This document shows positions 54,622 to 64,000 of a stretch of DNA of 64,000 bases, in pieces; positions within the stretch are counted from its first letter, which is position 1; each line of letters opens with the position of its first letter. This DNA is from Alopecurus myosuroides (lineage: Eukaryota > Streptophyta > Magnoliopsida > Poales > Poaceae). The DNA lies in NCBI GenBank assembly GCA_028641055.1, contig CM054061.1, positions 30,057,523-30,121,522 of the forward strand. Direction: 5' to 3'. The notes under the pieces are model-generated. The model ran no database searches. It was not told where the DNA came from and saw nothing but the letters and a program-made list of their open reading frames with translations. Position numbers and translations under genes: made by a program.

Positions 54622-56124
54622 CTAAGCATCCGACTCGTCTCCAGACTCCTGCTCATCATCAGACTCCTCCTCATCAGCAGCAGCATCATGAGCTCGGGAA
54701 GCAGTCGCCTGAGTAGACCTGAGAGCCGCCTCAATGCTCTCCCAAGGAGTGAAATCCTCAGCAGACCAAGCAGAGTAGGACTGAGCATCAAGAGGAGCAG
54801 GAACATCACCAGTGCCACCACTCACGTGATGGAGAATCTGACGCTGAGAGCTAGCCAAGTCAGTGTCCCTGCGATACGCCCTGTACTGTTCCTTGTGAAT
54901 GTCCACCTTCATGCAGAGCACGTTGCGCTGAAACCAGGATAGCTTCCTGACGTTGCGCAAGGTGGTGATATCAGACACAGGCACCCTGGGAGCAGACTGA
55001 GAGCTAGAAGGACCACCCATAGAGGAACCACCCTCAAATGGAGCACTCTGAGAAGCAGCCGCAGTCTTCACCTTCCTCTTGACATACAGCTTCCTCACCT
55101 TGTGCTCAACCATGGGTAACTCGGTGTACTCCTTCCTCATCTCATACTTGATAAGCATCATGATATAGGGAGCATAGGGAATAGTGTAGCCACCAATCAT
55201 AGCAGCATAGAGCTCGTGAAAGATGATGTCCATCACATCCACATTATAGGAGACAGCCGGGTCCTCTTCCTCCATACACTCCTTAGCCAGAATCAGAAGG
55301 TTGCACAGAGGAGTGGTGAGAGCATCGTTGTTACCTCCACTCGGCACAAGGAAAGCTCTGAAGATACGCACCAGCTGATCATAAAGTGGAAGAAGTCCCT
55401 CAAGTCCCCCAACAGTGAAACCAGGGGCATATAGCTCAGCCATGGACACCTCCCTCCTCGGCCTATCAACCTCATGGACGCGGTGACCAAGAGGAGGGTG
55501 CTCGCTGTAAGAGTAGCCAAGACGCCGAGCAAACCACTCAAAAGATGCTTCACAAGGTGTATCCCCAGACATCCACTTAAGACGGGTCACAATATCACCA
55601 GTGGAGTACACGAGGGTGGACATAAACTGCATCACAAGCTGCGTGTTGTAGTTGCACTGGGTCTCCATGAGCTTCACCAGACCGAAACGCTCAACAATAC
55701 TGGCTGCATCAGCAAACTCATCCTTGGCCTTGAGAGCGGCATGGTCATATGGATGCATAGGGCGGCACGGATAGCGGTAGTCACAATAGATGTCAGTATA
55801 AATGTAGGACTGCTCCAGATTCCAGAAACGAGAATCAATATTGCCAACCCTCGGAGAAAGATAGGCATCCTGCTTTCTGAGCTCATTGAACTCCTGAGTA
55901 GGAATGTCGGTCTTATAGTTGAGCCGAGGTTTCCTCTTGTTATGGGTAGAAACTAGCTTCTTGCGCTTCGGAACGCTTCGATCGTGGTCACCATCTGTGA
56001 AACAAGATAGAATAGGAAAAGCATAAGATGAGTACACTAGTGTCATACAACGGATACAATCATACATAGAAACGATAGAGGAGATTACAGGAAACAATCG
56101 AGGTAGAAATCTGGGGAAGATCAA
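54622..56124 (-). CDS. Additional ORF of the Sirevirus (env-like position), unknown function
   Basis: Open for 500 codons in the same direction as pol, between pol and the 3' LTR, where Sireviruses often carry an extra, sometimes called env-like, ORF. The first about 45 codons look intronic: a T-rich tract ends TTTCACAG at about 55996 (minus strand), just before a basic stretch (PKRKKLV). The true protein may therefore start in an upstream exon and cover about 455 residues here. The body is mixed alpha-like with no membrane segment recognised. The C terminus is acidic (DEEESDDEQESGDESDA). No enzymatic motif is seen. Confidence 0.65.
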   Translation of the reverse strand: MIFPRFLPRLFPVISSIVSMYDCIRCMTLVYSSYAFPILSCFTDGDHDRSVPKRKKLVSTHNKRKPRLNYKTDIPTQEFNELRKQDAYLSPRVGNIDSRFWNLEQSYIYTDIYCDYRYPCRPMHPYDHAALKAKDEFADAASIVERFGLVKLMETQCNYNTQLVMQFMSTLVYSTGDIVTRLKWMSGDTPCEASFEWFARRLGYSYSEHPPLGHRVHEVDRPRREVSMAELYAPGFTVGGLEGLLPLYDQLVRIFRAFLVPSGGNNDALTTPLCNLLILAKECMEEEDPAVSYNVDVMDIIFHELYAAMIGGYTIPYAPYIMMLIKYEMRKEYTELPMVEHKVRKLYVKRKVKTAAASQSAPFEGGSSMGGPSSSQSAPRVPVSDITTLRNVRKLSWFQRNVLCMKVDIHKEQYRAYRRDTDLASSQRQILHHVSGGTGDVPAPLDAQSYSAWSAEDFTPWESIEAALRSTQATASRAHDAAADEEESDDEQESGDESDA

Positions 56125-57238
56125 TTTGGGGCTGCCCTTAAAACAGTACTGGACATAGCCGGATATTCCGGTTCAAAACTGAACCGGATATTCCGGTTAC
56201 CCGGATATTCCGGTTCAGTCGTGGACCGGATATTCCGGTAAGTTGCGGAACAGCACAAAATCAACCTAGATCTCAGATTTCCACATGGATTGCAAACAAG
56301 TAATCTAGTCTATGGTTTCTAGCATGTATGGGGGGGGGGGGTCCTCTTCGGAACGAAATCTACCAAGCAAGCCAACAAAACGCACATCCATGGAAGGTGA
56401 GGTTATAGCACCAAGATTCAAGAGATTTGAACAATACCGGGATCCATGGAGAGAAAAGCTTGGGTAGAATCGTTCCAAAACGCGAGGAGATCAAGATCCG
56501 GGTCAAATCTCCAAGATCTTGCGGAGGAAACGGCCCGGGAGGCCAAGAACCACGGCGGCGGCGATTTGGTGGAGAGGAGCGGACGGGAAAGAGGGCAAGA
56601 ACTGCCCCTCCCCGTCGGGCTCCAGGTTATATGGATTTCGCCGAACCGGATATTCCGGTTCAAGTTTGAACCGGATATTCCGGTACAGCCGGATATTCCG
56701 ATTCAAAACTGAACCGGAAATTCCGACTGCCTCCTGATTCGAAATTTCCTCGTTTTCAACGGACGACACTAGTGCTTAGAAAGAAAGGCTTTTTGAGAGA
56801 AAGGCTTAGGATAGATTTACCAAACTGAGACTAGTACTTATCCCTCTCAAGAGCAAGAAGCAACCAACTAAAAATACCAATTGAGTGGGATTTTCCTAGG
56901 AAGAAACACTTAGCCGGGAAAAACACACGAAATGCAATGAAATGACAAGTAGAAAAACCCAACTAAGATCCAACTCTTCGAAATGAAGAGGTTGGTGGCC
57001 GAAGCCACCATGTAAGAGTTCTTGGTATGCAACCGCGAAGATATATCTTGGGGGCATTGCCAAAACTCAACATTGAAGCTCACAATTCAACATTAGAAAA
57101 AGAGAGATCACAATGAATTTTTGCTATGGGCATAATGGGGGGAGGGAGAACCCAATGTGTTAGGATAGCACTCCCCCTATGTCCATGCCTACATCTAAGC
57201 TCGAACACGTTTCATCTATAGGGGTGTGCGCAAGATAG
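56125..57238. repeat. Sirevirus spacer with ACCGGATATTCCGGT clusters
   Basis: Clusters at 56155-56245 and 56640-56730 contain ACCGGATATTCCGGT, the reverse complement of the LTR version, in about eight full or half copies. A poly-G run lies near 56330-56341 and a G-rich tract near 57137-57147. ORFs here are not supported. Confidence 0.75.
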
Positions 57239-58720
57239 TCAAGCCAAACTCCTTGAATCAATCACATTTAGCTCATTCCTCAAGAACATGAACCTTGCAT
57301 CATCAAGTGGCTTCGTGAAAATATCCGCAAGATTGTCCTTGGTGGGCACATAACCGAGTGCAATGTCTCCTCTCGCCACGTGATCACGGATGAAGTGGTG
57401 GCGAATCTCAATGTGCTTCGTCCTTGTGTGTTGCACCGGATTGTATGCAATCTTGATAGCACTTCATTGTCACATAGAAGAGGTACTTTGTCCAAATGAA
57501 CTCCATATTCCTTGAGAGTTTGCCTCATCCATAGCAATTGGGTGCATGCACTTGCGGCGGCAACATATTCGGCTTCGGCGGTGGAGAGAGAGATGCAATT
57601 TTGTTTCTTCGAGGACCAACTTACAAGGGACCTACCAAGAAATTGGCAAGCCCCCGAAGTTGACTTCCTATCATCTTGATCACCCGCCCAATCGGAATCC
57701 GTATATCCATTGAGAGTAAATTGTGCCCCCTTTGGGTACCACAAACCAAATCTTGAGGTATGAACCAAATAACGAAAGATTCTATGAACCGCCATTAGAT
57801 GGCAATCCTTAGGAGCCGCTTGATACCTTGCACACACACCTACACTCAAAACGATATCGGGCCTAGATGCACAAAGATAGAGCAAAGAACCAATCATAGA
57901 ACGATAAAGCTTTTGGTCCACATCCTTACTCCCTTTTGGATTACGAGAGAGATGACACTTGACTTGCATAGGAGATGTCTTGATCTTAGCATCTTGGAAG
58001 TTGAACCTCTTGAGCATATCTTGGGTGTACTTGGCTTGAGAAATGAAGGTCCCACGAGCCAATTGCTTGATCTCAAAGCCAAGGAAGAATTTAAGCTCAC
58101 CCATCATAGACATCTCGAACCTGTCAGTCATAAGCTTAGAGAACTCATTATTGAAAGCTTGGTTAGTTGAGCCAAAGATGATATCGTCCACATAGAGTTG
58201 GCATATGAAAAGCTCTCCCTTTACTCTCTTGGTGAAGAGAGTGGGGTCGATCTTCCCAACTTCGAAACCACGATCATCTAACAACTCCCTAAGGTGCTCA
58301 TACCAAGCACGAGGTGCTTGTTTGAGACCATAGAGAGCCTTGTCAAGTTTGTAAACGTGGTTAGGAAAGTTGAGATTCTCGAACCCCGGAGGTTGCTTAA
58401 CATATACCTTCTCTTTTAGTGGACCATTCAAGAAAGCACTTTTCACATCCATTTGTTGCAGCTTGAAATTATGTGAGGATGCATAAGCAAGGAGGATACG
58501 GATGGACTCAAGGCGAGCCACGGGCGCATAAGTTTCATCAAAGTCAATGCCTTCAACTTGGGTGTAATCTTGAGCGACCAATCTTGCCTTGTTCCTAATG
58601 ACAATGCCATTCTCATCTTGCTTGTTCATGAATATCCAGTTGGTGCCAATAACATTGTGGCAATCCTTGGGTTTCTCAACCAATCTCCAAACCTTGTTGC
58701 GCTCAAAGTTATTGAGCTCA
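57239..58720 (-). pseudogene. Copia pol: reverse transcriptase and RNase H part
   Basis: The RT domain is recognisable from 58720 down: [37 protein letters not shown] and the catalytic YVDD in LYVDDIIFG. RNase H follows, with YTDSDWAGD and [10 protein letters not shown]. The frame breaks by one base near 57455, shortly after LLCDN. The remaining C terminus ([20 protein letters not shown]) is in another frame at 57436-57239. The upstream part continues at 63316 beyond the Helitron. The product would copy the element RNA into DNA; in this copy it is broken by the frameshift and the Helitron. Confidence 0.9.
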
Positions 58721-59148
58721 TCTCTACTATTAAAGCTGAGTAGGGTGCGTCCGTGATTGCAGTACGTCCCTGCGCTCTCTTCCCCGCACAAAAACCTCAC
58801 GCTAAAAAAAAAGAAACCGACGCACAGCCCCGAGCCGTAACAGAAGATACCAAACCTTATCTATCCCCTCCACGAGCCCGCAGCCGCAGGCCTAGCTTTG
58901 CCTTTTTCCTTCAAAAAAAAAATGGAAATTATATCGCGTACCTTTGACTATGGCTTTACCTGTTCGTATCCATCCAGAGAACGTCGGTGTTCTTTTCCCT
59001 TTCCATATCCATTCCCTGTCTCTGTCAATCTCTACTAAAGCAATAGAAGCTAAGCCGCCGGCGAGACCTCCGCCCGCCGTGCTCGCCTTCCCCGGCCTGC
59101 AGCCCCATCTCATCGATCTCGCCGCTCTGCCGCATCAGGATCAAAGCT

Positions 59149-59289
59149 ATGGAGCTCGACCTGGACGAGTTAGCTGCATCGGCGCTGTGCAGCCTCGAGC
59201 TGGACAAGCGGACCGCTGCTTTGTTCGTCCGCCGCTCGCCCGTTCCCGATGGTTCCCGGCTACTGCATCCCCTTTCGAATCGCGTCTAG
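59149..59289 (+). CDS. Captured gene start inside the Helitron (fragment)
   Basis: ATG at 59149 gives MELDLDELAASALCSLELDK and continues to a stop at about 59289 (46 residues), after a leader-like stretch. The acidic/Leu-rich text looks like a real protein start, followed by intron-like sequence. The family is not recognised. Probably the first exon of a captured host gene. Low confidence. Confidence 0.3.
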   Translation: MELDLDELAASALCSLELDKRTAALFVRRSPVPDGSRLLHPLSNRV

Positions 59290-59914
59290 CTGGCCCGGAT
59301 GGTCTTGCCAGACAGCAGCGCGTGAAGCCGGAGGAGGAGCTGAGCGGGGTCAGCGGTGGGTCGACTCCTGACGGCGATGAGGAGTGGCTGCACGGGGCCG
59401 TGGCGGCCTGACCTCCGGCTGAAATTGGTACAATACGGAGCAGTATTTGTGGTATTTTTTCCGGAAGAAAACAACCACAGCTGTGTGCACAGGCAAGTCC
59501 GTCCTCTTGCTGCTCGTGTTACTGCTGTTTCGCGCCTCCGCCGACCCAACCCAGTCGATCTGCCCCGTGAGCCTGTGCTCGGTCGCGTAACCCCAGCGCA
59601 TCCCCCTGAATCCCCGTCGTACTTCCGCCCCAATCCCCTAGCGCCATGGCAACCGCCGGTCAGCTCCGTGTGGGCCAATCCGTGGCAACCGCCGGTCAGC
59701 TCCGTGCGTGGCAACCTCCGATCGTGGAGGGCGTGATGTTACCTCCTCGGCCACTACAAAATCCTCAAAGCCCCCGCCCCCTCCACACCCTTGTTCCCCT
59801 CTCGCTCCCGGTAGGTTCTCTCGAAATCGGCGACCGGACAAGCCGCAGCGGCCGCCGCGACACCTCCGAGCGCAACCGTTCCGCAGCCGGCGGCAGCGGC
59901 TACGTTTTGGCACG

Positions 59915-60365
59915 GTGGAGCTCGAGTTCCAGGTCGCAAGGTGCGTTCAAGTTCTGTTAACTCCTTTCTATCTCCCAGTGTCTCTCCTTTTTTATTGATA
60001 ATTTCCGTTGGCGATTTCGTGATGTACGAGTGTTTTATTCGTAGGATTCCCGTAGCAACATCATCGCTTGACCTCTAGCCGCAGCATCGGCGAGTTCTTG
60101 GAGACACAAAAGCCTCTCCTCCAGTGCACCAAAGACCTACTTTGTCGCGTCGTCGAGCTCCAGTTCCAGGTCGAGCAACGTGAGTTCATGGTCTGTTAGC
60201 TCCTTTCTATCTCCCATTATTTCTCCTCTTTGATTGATGATTTTTCTTGGCAATTTAATAATAGGATTCACATAGCGACATCCCTTCAACTCTTGCTGCA
60301 GCATCCCCGACGAGTTCTTGGAGACAGAGAAGTCGCTCCTCCGCCGCACCAAAGACCAGAACACA
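59915..60365 (+). repeat. Tandemly duplicated exon-intron block in the Helitron
   Basis: Copy 1 is about 59915-60130 and copy 2 about 60148-60360. Both carry GAGCTC-AGTTCCAGGTCG, a GTGNGTTC donor-like site, TTAGCTCCTTTCTATCTCCC-type intron text, and then an exon-like GCGAGTTCTTGGAGACA followed by GCACCAAAGACC. They are diverged by about 15-20 percent by eye. The exon reads DEFLETEKSLLRRTKD in copy 2. The source gene is not recognised. Confidence 0.6.
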
Positions 60366-62808
60366 GGTATCCTGCTCTGTTACGCTGATGATGATATATA
60401 GCTCATGTTTGAGCACTTGAACTTCAGTTTATAACTCACTTTTTTTTTAATCAGCTTGGAGAAGCAGTTCAGGCGCGTGGCGATGTGCTGGCTCTGTCTA
60501 TTGTAAATATAGGTAAACAACATGTCACTCTCTCTGATTGTGATGTGCTGTTCTGCTTGTTAGCTTTATCAAAGCAACCATGTGGTATTTTTTCTGTCAA
60601 GAATTCAGAAAGTTCAGATGATTGAAGCGAAGCTGCTGTTCTATTTCCTTATTTCTTTCTGTGTATAGTAGTACAATGAGGGACGAGCTACTAGAAAAGA
60701 AAGTGGAATTAGTGCAATTCTAAGAGTTCCAGTGACTGAAGCATAGCTGATGTTCTGCTACTTGTATTTCAGTATTCAAATGTATAAAAAAGGTGCAACA
60801 CTCTGATTAGGAATATAGATTGGAAATACAAGAATACAAATACAGTACACGCTTTTGTGTTACACTTAGCTACCAAACCTGTTCTGAAAATTTCTCTCGG
60901 TCCCATGTTTGTTTCCATTATTTTGGCATTGTAACTCTCCATCTTAACATGCTGAAAGCTCTGTTTCTGTTTCTTTACTCGACCTTTGGTTTTGGATGCT
61001 CCACCAATTCTGTTGTACTGCATGTTGATTTAAATAGTGGCTCGCCTTATCTAATTACAGATTATCGATTTGAGTACCTTTTCACTATAGTCACGGAAGC
61101 GTTGGCGAGGTACATCACATAGTCTGCCGTCTCCTAGAGGTTAATTTACTATACATAGTGTTTCTTAGAGAGTTGTGGTGCGGTACATACAAAGATGATT
61201 TCTCCGGTCAGATGAAATTTCTATGGAATTAAAGTTAATATACTGAAGTTTGCATCGAGTTATTGGTCATGCTGTTTTTGTTGTCCGAAATGATTATGTC
61301 ATATCAATACTTAAACATTAATACCTCAGCTATGTCATCCTTCTTGACTTGATATAAGAACTGAAACAACTGTATTTATCTTTAGCTGAACTATCTAAGC
61401 TCTGAACAGGAGATACTTCTCTTATTCTGTGTCGGTTATAATTCCGTACCAGGTACTACCAGTTTGAGTGTTGAATAGGCAAATATGGTCCAGCCCCTCG
61501 CAGTCTACCCACTTGAGAAAATTATATGAGTCCTGGGTTTTCACTTGACTTTAGCTGGACGAAATGCCTTGAATTGTGTACTACATGTATACCAAAATAA
61601 GTAATGGAATACCCGTCTACAATTGTATTTTCCTTGTGTAGATCAACAATTAGTAGTGGCCTGGTGTGTGTTTCGGTTAGACTATGGGTAAGTGAATTTT
61701 TTTTTTTCAAGGGATGTGGATATTGAATTCACTATATGATGCAAATTTTATCTGTCCAGAGCTGACGAGGAAGCACCGTAGTTCTTTACTGTACTGTACT
61801 ACTATTGTTGCTTCCTTATCGTTATTCCACTGTCAAAAAAATATGGACTAATGGTGTATAGTTTTTTTACCAATTTCCGTTGGTGCAGTTGTGTGTCTCT
61901 ATTGGAATAGCTTAGTTCTCCTGGGAAGGAACAAGACTTTGGATACACCAGAGTGTACTGCATACACATCTGTTCAAAGCATCTCTGTTGGAGGTAGGAG
62001 CAAAACATCCCTTGAAAGTTGTTCTTTTTTGTTGCAATTTTGTAAGTCATCGGCATGCTTATGTTATAGTAGAGATAAGCCTTTTTTTTGTTACCAATTC
62101 ATCATCCCCGATGATGCAAAGTAATGGTATTACAATGCCAGGAAGCTAATTACAAGTACCACAAAATGTCTGAGCGATCGCAGTTAGGGAGAGTTTTAGC
62201 ATTTCAACTAAGCTTTTTAGAGCCATTTTTGAACCTTCTAACTCAGGCTCAGTTCTGAGGATCTTAAACCAATTTTTTTATGTCTATTTAACCATTTTTT
62301 ACTTTATTGTTGAGCATTTGCTTATACGTGTAGTATAAGACCAACCAGCAACATCGTGGAGCATAAACTGTGTCAGGTGCCGACAACCCTTTCTTCCACA
62401 AAGAAACAAAATGTACCGTTTTCAAATCACTTAACATGTCAGATTAAAGAATTAACTTAGTCATGTAGAAAATGTAGTTGGCACAGTGGCACCTTCAATT
62501 TATTCAAATGCTACATATATTCAATTCTTCTTACTAGGCATTTTAACTATTGTATATTTTTACTACCTCTCTTGGTGGAGCGGTAGAAGAAATAGATTAT
62601 GTTTGCATTCTGTTATGTCCACTCATATCCATATTTATTATATTTTTGTCAGATATTCCTTTTTTCATAATATAATCTTGTGGTTCCTTTTTTACGTCAT
62701 TTTCGTGCTAAGCTTGCTCCTGCATATGATTTGTTCATAGTACATGAATGTCTTTGGTTATGTAAACATTATACAATGTAGAGAATGAATGTTGGTATCT
62801 TCATGTAG
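60366..62808. other. Helitron interior, nothing recognised
   Basis: AT-rich intron-like or spacer sequence with T runs. Short ORFs only. No domain, RNA gene or further element was seen. Confidence 0.5.
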
Positions 62809-63132
62809 ATGGCACCTGTTAAACTCCCAAGTAAGCGGACGTATACGTTCAACAGAAAAACCCTGGTGACGTACAACAAGCATGCCATCTACCTAATGAT
62901 GACCTACAACCCAAACTGGCATGAGATACACGACGAGCTGCTTCCAGGACAAACCTTGCTGGACCAATCAGATCTTGTGGCCAGAGTGTTCAGGTCCAAA
63001 CTGGAAACGCTGATAGAGATGTTGAACAATAAGCATATACCAGGCGTTCTGAAGGTGGTAGAGTTTCAAAAGAGGGGCCTCCCCAATGCACATTTCATAT
63101 TGATGTTGGTAGACCGTATTCGAGTTGCTTGA
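62809..63132 (+). pseudogene. Helitron Rep (HUH) N-terminal fragment, catalytic His lost
   Basis: The 107-codon ORF matches the Helitron-like N-terminal Rep domain: YLMMTYNPNWHEI, LPGQTLLDQSDLVARVF, VVEFQKRGLPNAHF. The consensus HUH motif (GLPHAH in family members) here reads GLPNAH, so the first His (residue 93) is Asn. A stretch of about 10 residues before VVEFQ is shortened. The helicase part is absent. This copy cannot supply rolling-circle nicking activity. Confidence 0.8.
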
Positions 63133-63287
63133 TAATCATTAGTCTTTGTCTTTGAAAATGTAATGCTTGCCAATAGATTTGAGGCATACATGTATACATT
63201 CGAATTACTATTTTGCTATCTTTTATATATATGAATTTTTTATATGCACATCATGCTTACATGTGCGGCGGCGGGAAAATTAAGACA

Positions 63288-63303
63288 CCGTGGCAAAGCA
63301 CGG
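63288..63303 (+). other. Helitron 3' terminal hairpin
   Basis: Stem CCGTG/CACGG with loop GCAAAG, followed by GCATTCAA and CTAG. It serves as the transposition stop signal in the family. Confidence 0.85.
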
Positions 63304-63315
63304 GCATTCAACTAG

Positions 63316-64000
63316 TCATGCATAGCTTCAACCCAATCGGAGTCCTCAAGAGCTTCATACACTTTCTTAGGCTCCACCATAGAGATATGAGCTTGATGCT
63401 CACAAAAATGAGCCAATTGCCTTCTAGTGGATCTTCTAGCTTGAACATCCTCCAAGACCTTGTCATCTTGGGCATCAATTTGCTTCAAAGCTCTTCTTAT
63501 CCTTTTGATGCGACGGGCTTCGATCTCCTCATTATTGCGAGGAGGAATCACTTGATCATCTTGATCATTTGGGTCCCCATCTTGACCAACATGGCCTTGA
63601 TCATCAACATTGTCATCAACGATATCTTCAACACTAGCTTCATCTTGAGAAGAGGATGACGAGGATGAATGATCTTGACTCGCATTAGTGAGAGGAGTGG
63701 GTACGACTTGCGGAGTCACTTGATCAATGAGAGGAGGGTCTTGAATATGTTCTCGGTTAGGTGAAGTAGTTGGCTCCTTGGCTTGATCTTCAAATGTAGA
63801 GGAGGGATCCACTTGGGTAGAGCATAGTCCTTCTCGAGTCGCCATAAGGTGTCCCTCGATGGGGCGGAAGAATCCCACACCCATCCTTCCTATGGCTTCT
63901 TGAGGCATTTCAACATCTACATTCGAAACATGAAATTGCGCCACTTGGGAGCCGTCATTTTCCTCGAACACCACACTACAAGATTCTATGACAATCCGTG
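63316..64000 (-). pseudogene. Copia pol, upstream part (between integrase and RT)
   Basis: Minus-strand open frame running off the right edge. It is Asp/Gln/Ser-rich linker text (DEASVEDIVDDNVDDQ and similar), then RRSTRRQ and the KVYEALEDSDWVEAM entry to the RT domain. It ends exactly at the Helitron boundary, where the pol reading frame resumes at 58720. Labelled pseudogene because the Helitron and a later frameshift split it. Confidence 0.85.

Larger units (their letters stand above)
58721..63315 (+). mobile_element. Helitron, 4595 bp, nested in Sirevirus pol
   Basis: Begins TCTCTACTATTAAAG (58721) and ends CTAG (63312-63315). It has a CCGTG-GCAAAG-CACGG hairpin at 63288-63303, eight bases before CTAG. 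Host bases are A (58720) and T (63316), the classic AT target, with no duplication. The pol frame is continuous across the two host ends. It contains captured exon-like sequence (59140-60365), AT-rich spacer, and a damaged Rep fragment near the 3' end. Non-autonomous. Confidence 0.93.
52716..64000 (-). mobile_element. Sirevirus-type Copia retrotransposon, 3' part, minus strand
   Basis: Plus-strand order: 3' LTR 52716-54048, polypurine tract 54049-54062, additional ORF 54622-56124, spacer, then pol 57239-58720 and 63316 onward, with a Helitron between. The 5' part (most of pol, gag, 5' LTR) lies outside the window. The Sirevirus assignment rests on the RT/RNase H wording, the extra ORF after pol, the repeated A/G tracts near the 3' end, and clusters of an ACCGG/CCGGT palindromic repeat. 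It inserted into F-box unit U5. Confidence 0.85.

Noticed and set aside
56418..56663. 81-aa minus ORF as first exon of the Sirevirus additional ORF
   Set aside because: It lies over the CCGG repeat cluster and no donor-acceptor pair joining it to the main ORF could be supported by eye.

Overview
The window looks like nuclear DNA of a grass, probably a Pooideae/Triticeae-type species. Grounds: host genes with introns and GC-rich first exons; a CACTA element with CACTGGTAGAAA ends; a Copia element of Sirevirus type; a Helitron; a tandem pair of (TA)n-seeking Micron-like elements; several LINE tails; and a family of grass-type F-box/LRR/FBD genes. Most of the 64 kb is transposable elements or decayed repeats. 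All identifications and coordinates come from reading by eye, with no database search.

Layout. 1-8.2 kb: three diverged copies of a large non-coding repeat carrying tRNA-like (SINE-like) pieces; the middle copy holds a 606-bp MITE with a 10-bp target duplication. 8.8-9.6 kb: two near-identical 374-bp elements in a (TA)n tract. 10.0-12.3 kb: LINE remnant and a GC-rich retroelement-like stretch. 12.87-13.23 kb: small single-pass membrane protein gene (minus). 14-16.5 kb: decayed transposon ORF and a 30-bp minisatellite. 17.04-20.15 kb: the best gene of the window, six exons, fusing an RPM1-interacting-protein-13-like Cys/His domain to two RRMs (plus). 20.56-21.35 kb: convergent intronless gene for a nuclear-type protein with two EAR-like motifs (minus). 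22-28.7 kb: decayed transposons, including inverted LTR-like arms and a CACTA-type ORF remnant. 29.0-29.6 kb: an F-box pseudogene. 30.11-32.37 kb: a complete 2264-bp CACTA element with TSD CTT carrying an intact-looking two-exon DEDDy 3'-5' exonuclease gene and a 5S rRNA-like segment.

32.8-52.7 kb is an F-box cluster. An ancestral F-box/LRR/FBD gene was duplicated head to head (minus copy 35.27-36.86 kb, plus copy 37.23-38.85 kb). A segment of about 3.78 kb, running from the middle of the minus gene through the shared promoter and the whole plus gene, was then amplified into units U1-U4 plus a truncated U5. Every plus copy that reaches the site shares one +1 T frameshift. The four junction-created minus copies keep a 192-codon F-box ORF. 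Transposon insertions with target duplications give relative ages.

52.7-64.0 kb is the 3' part of a Sirevirus in minus orientation: 3' LTR, polypurine tract, an additional ORF, and pol. It cut U5 and was itself split by a 4595-bp Helitron (58721-63315) lying precisely between host A and T. That Helitron holds a damaged Rep fragment and captured exon-like sequence.

How the genes work together: the two central host genes are convergent and look independent of each other. The F-box cluster shows recent local amplification with decay; no full-length intact F-box/LRR/FBD gene is visible.
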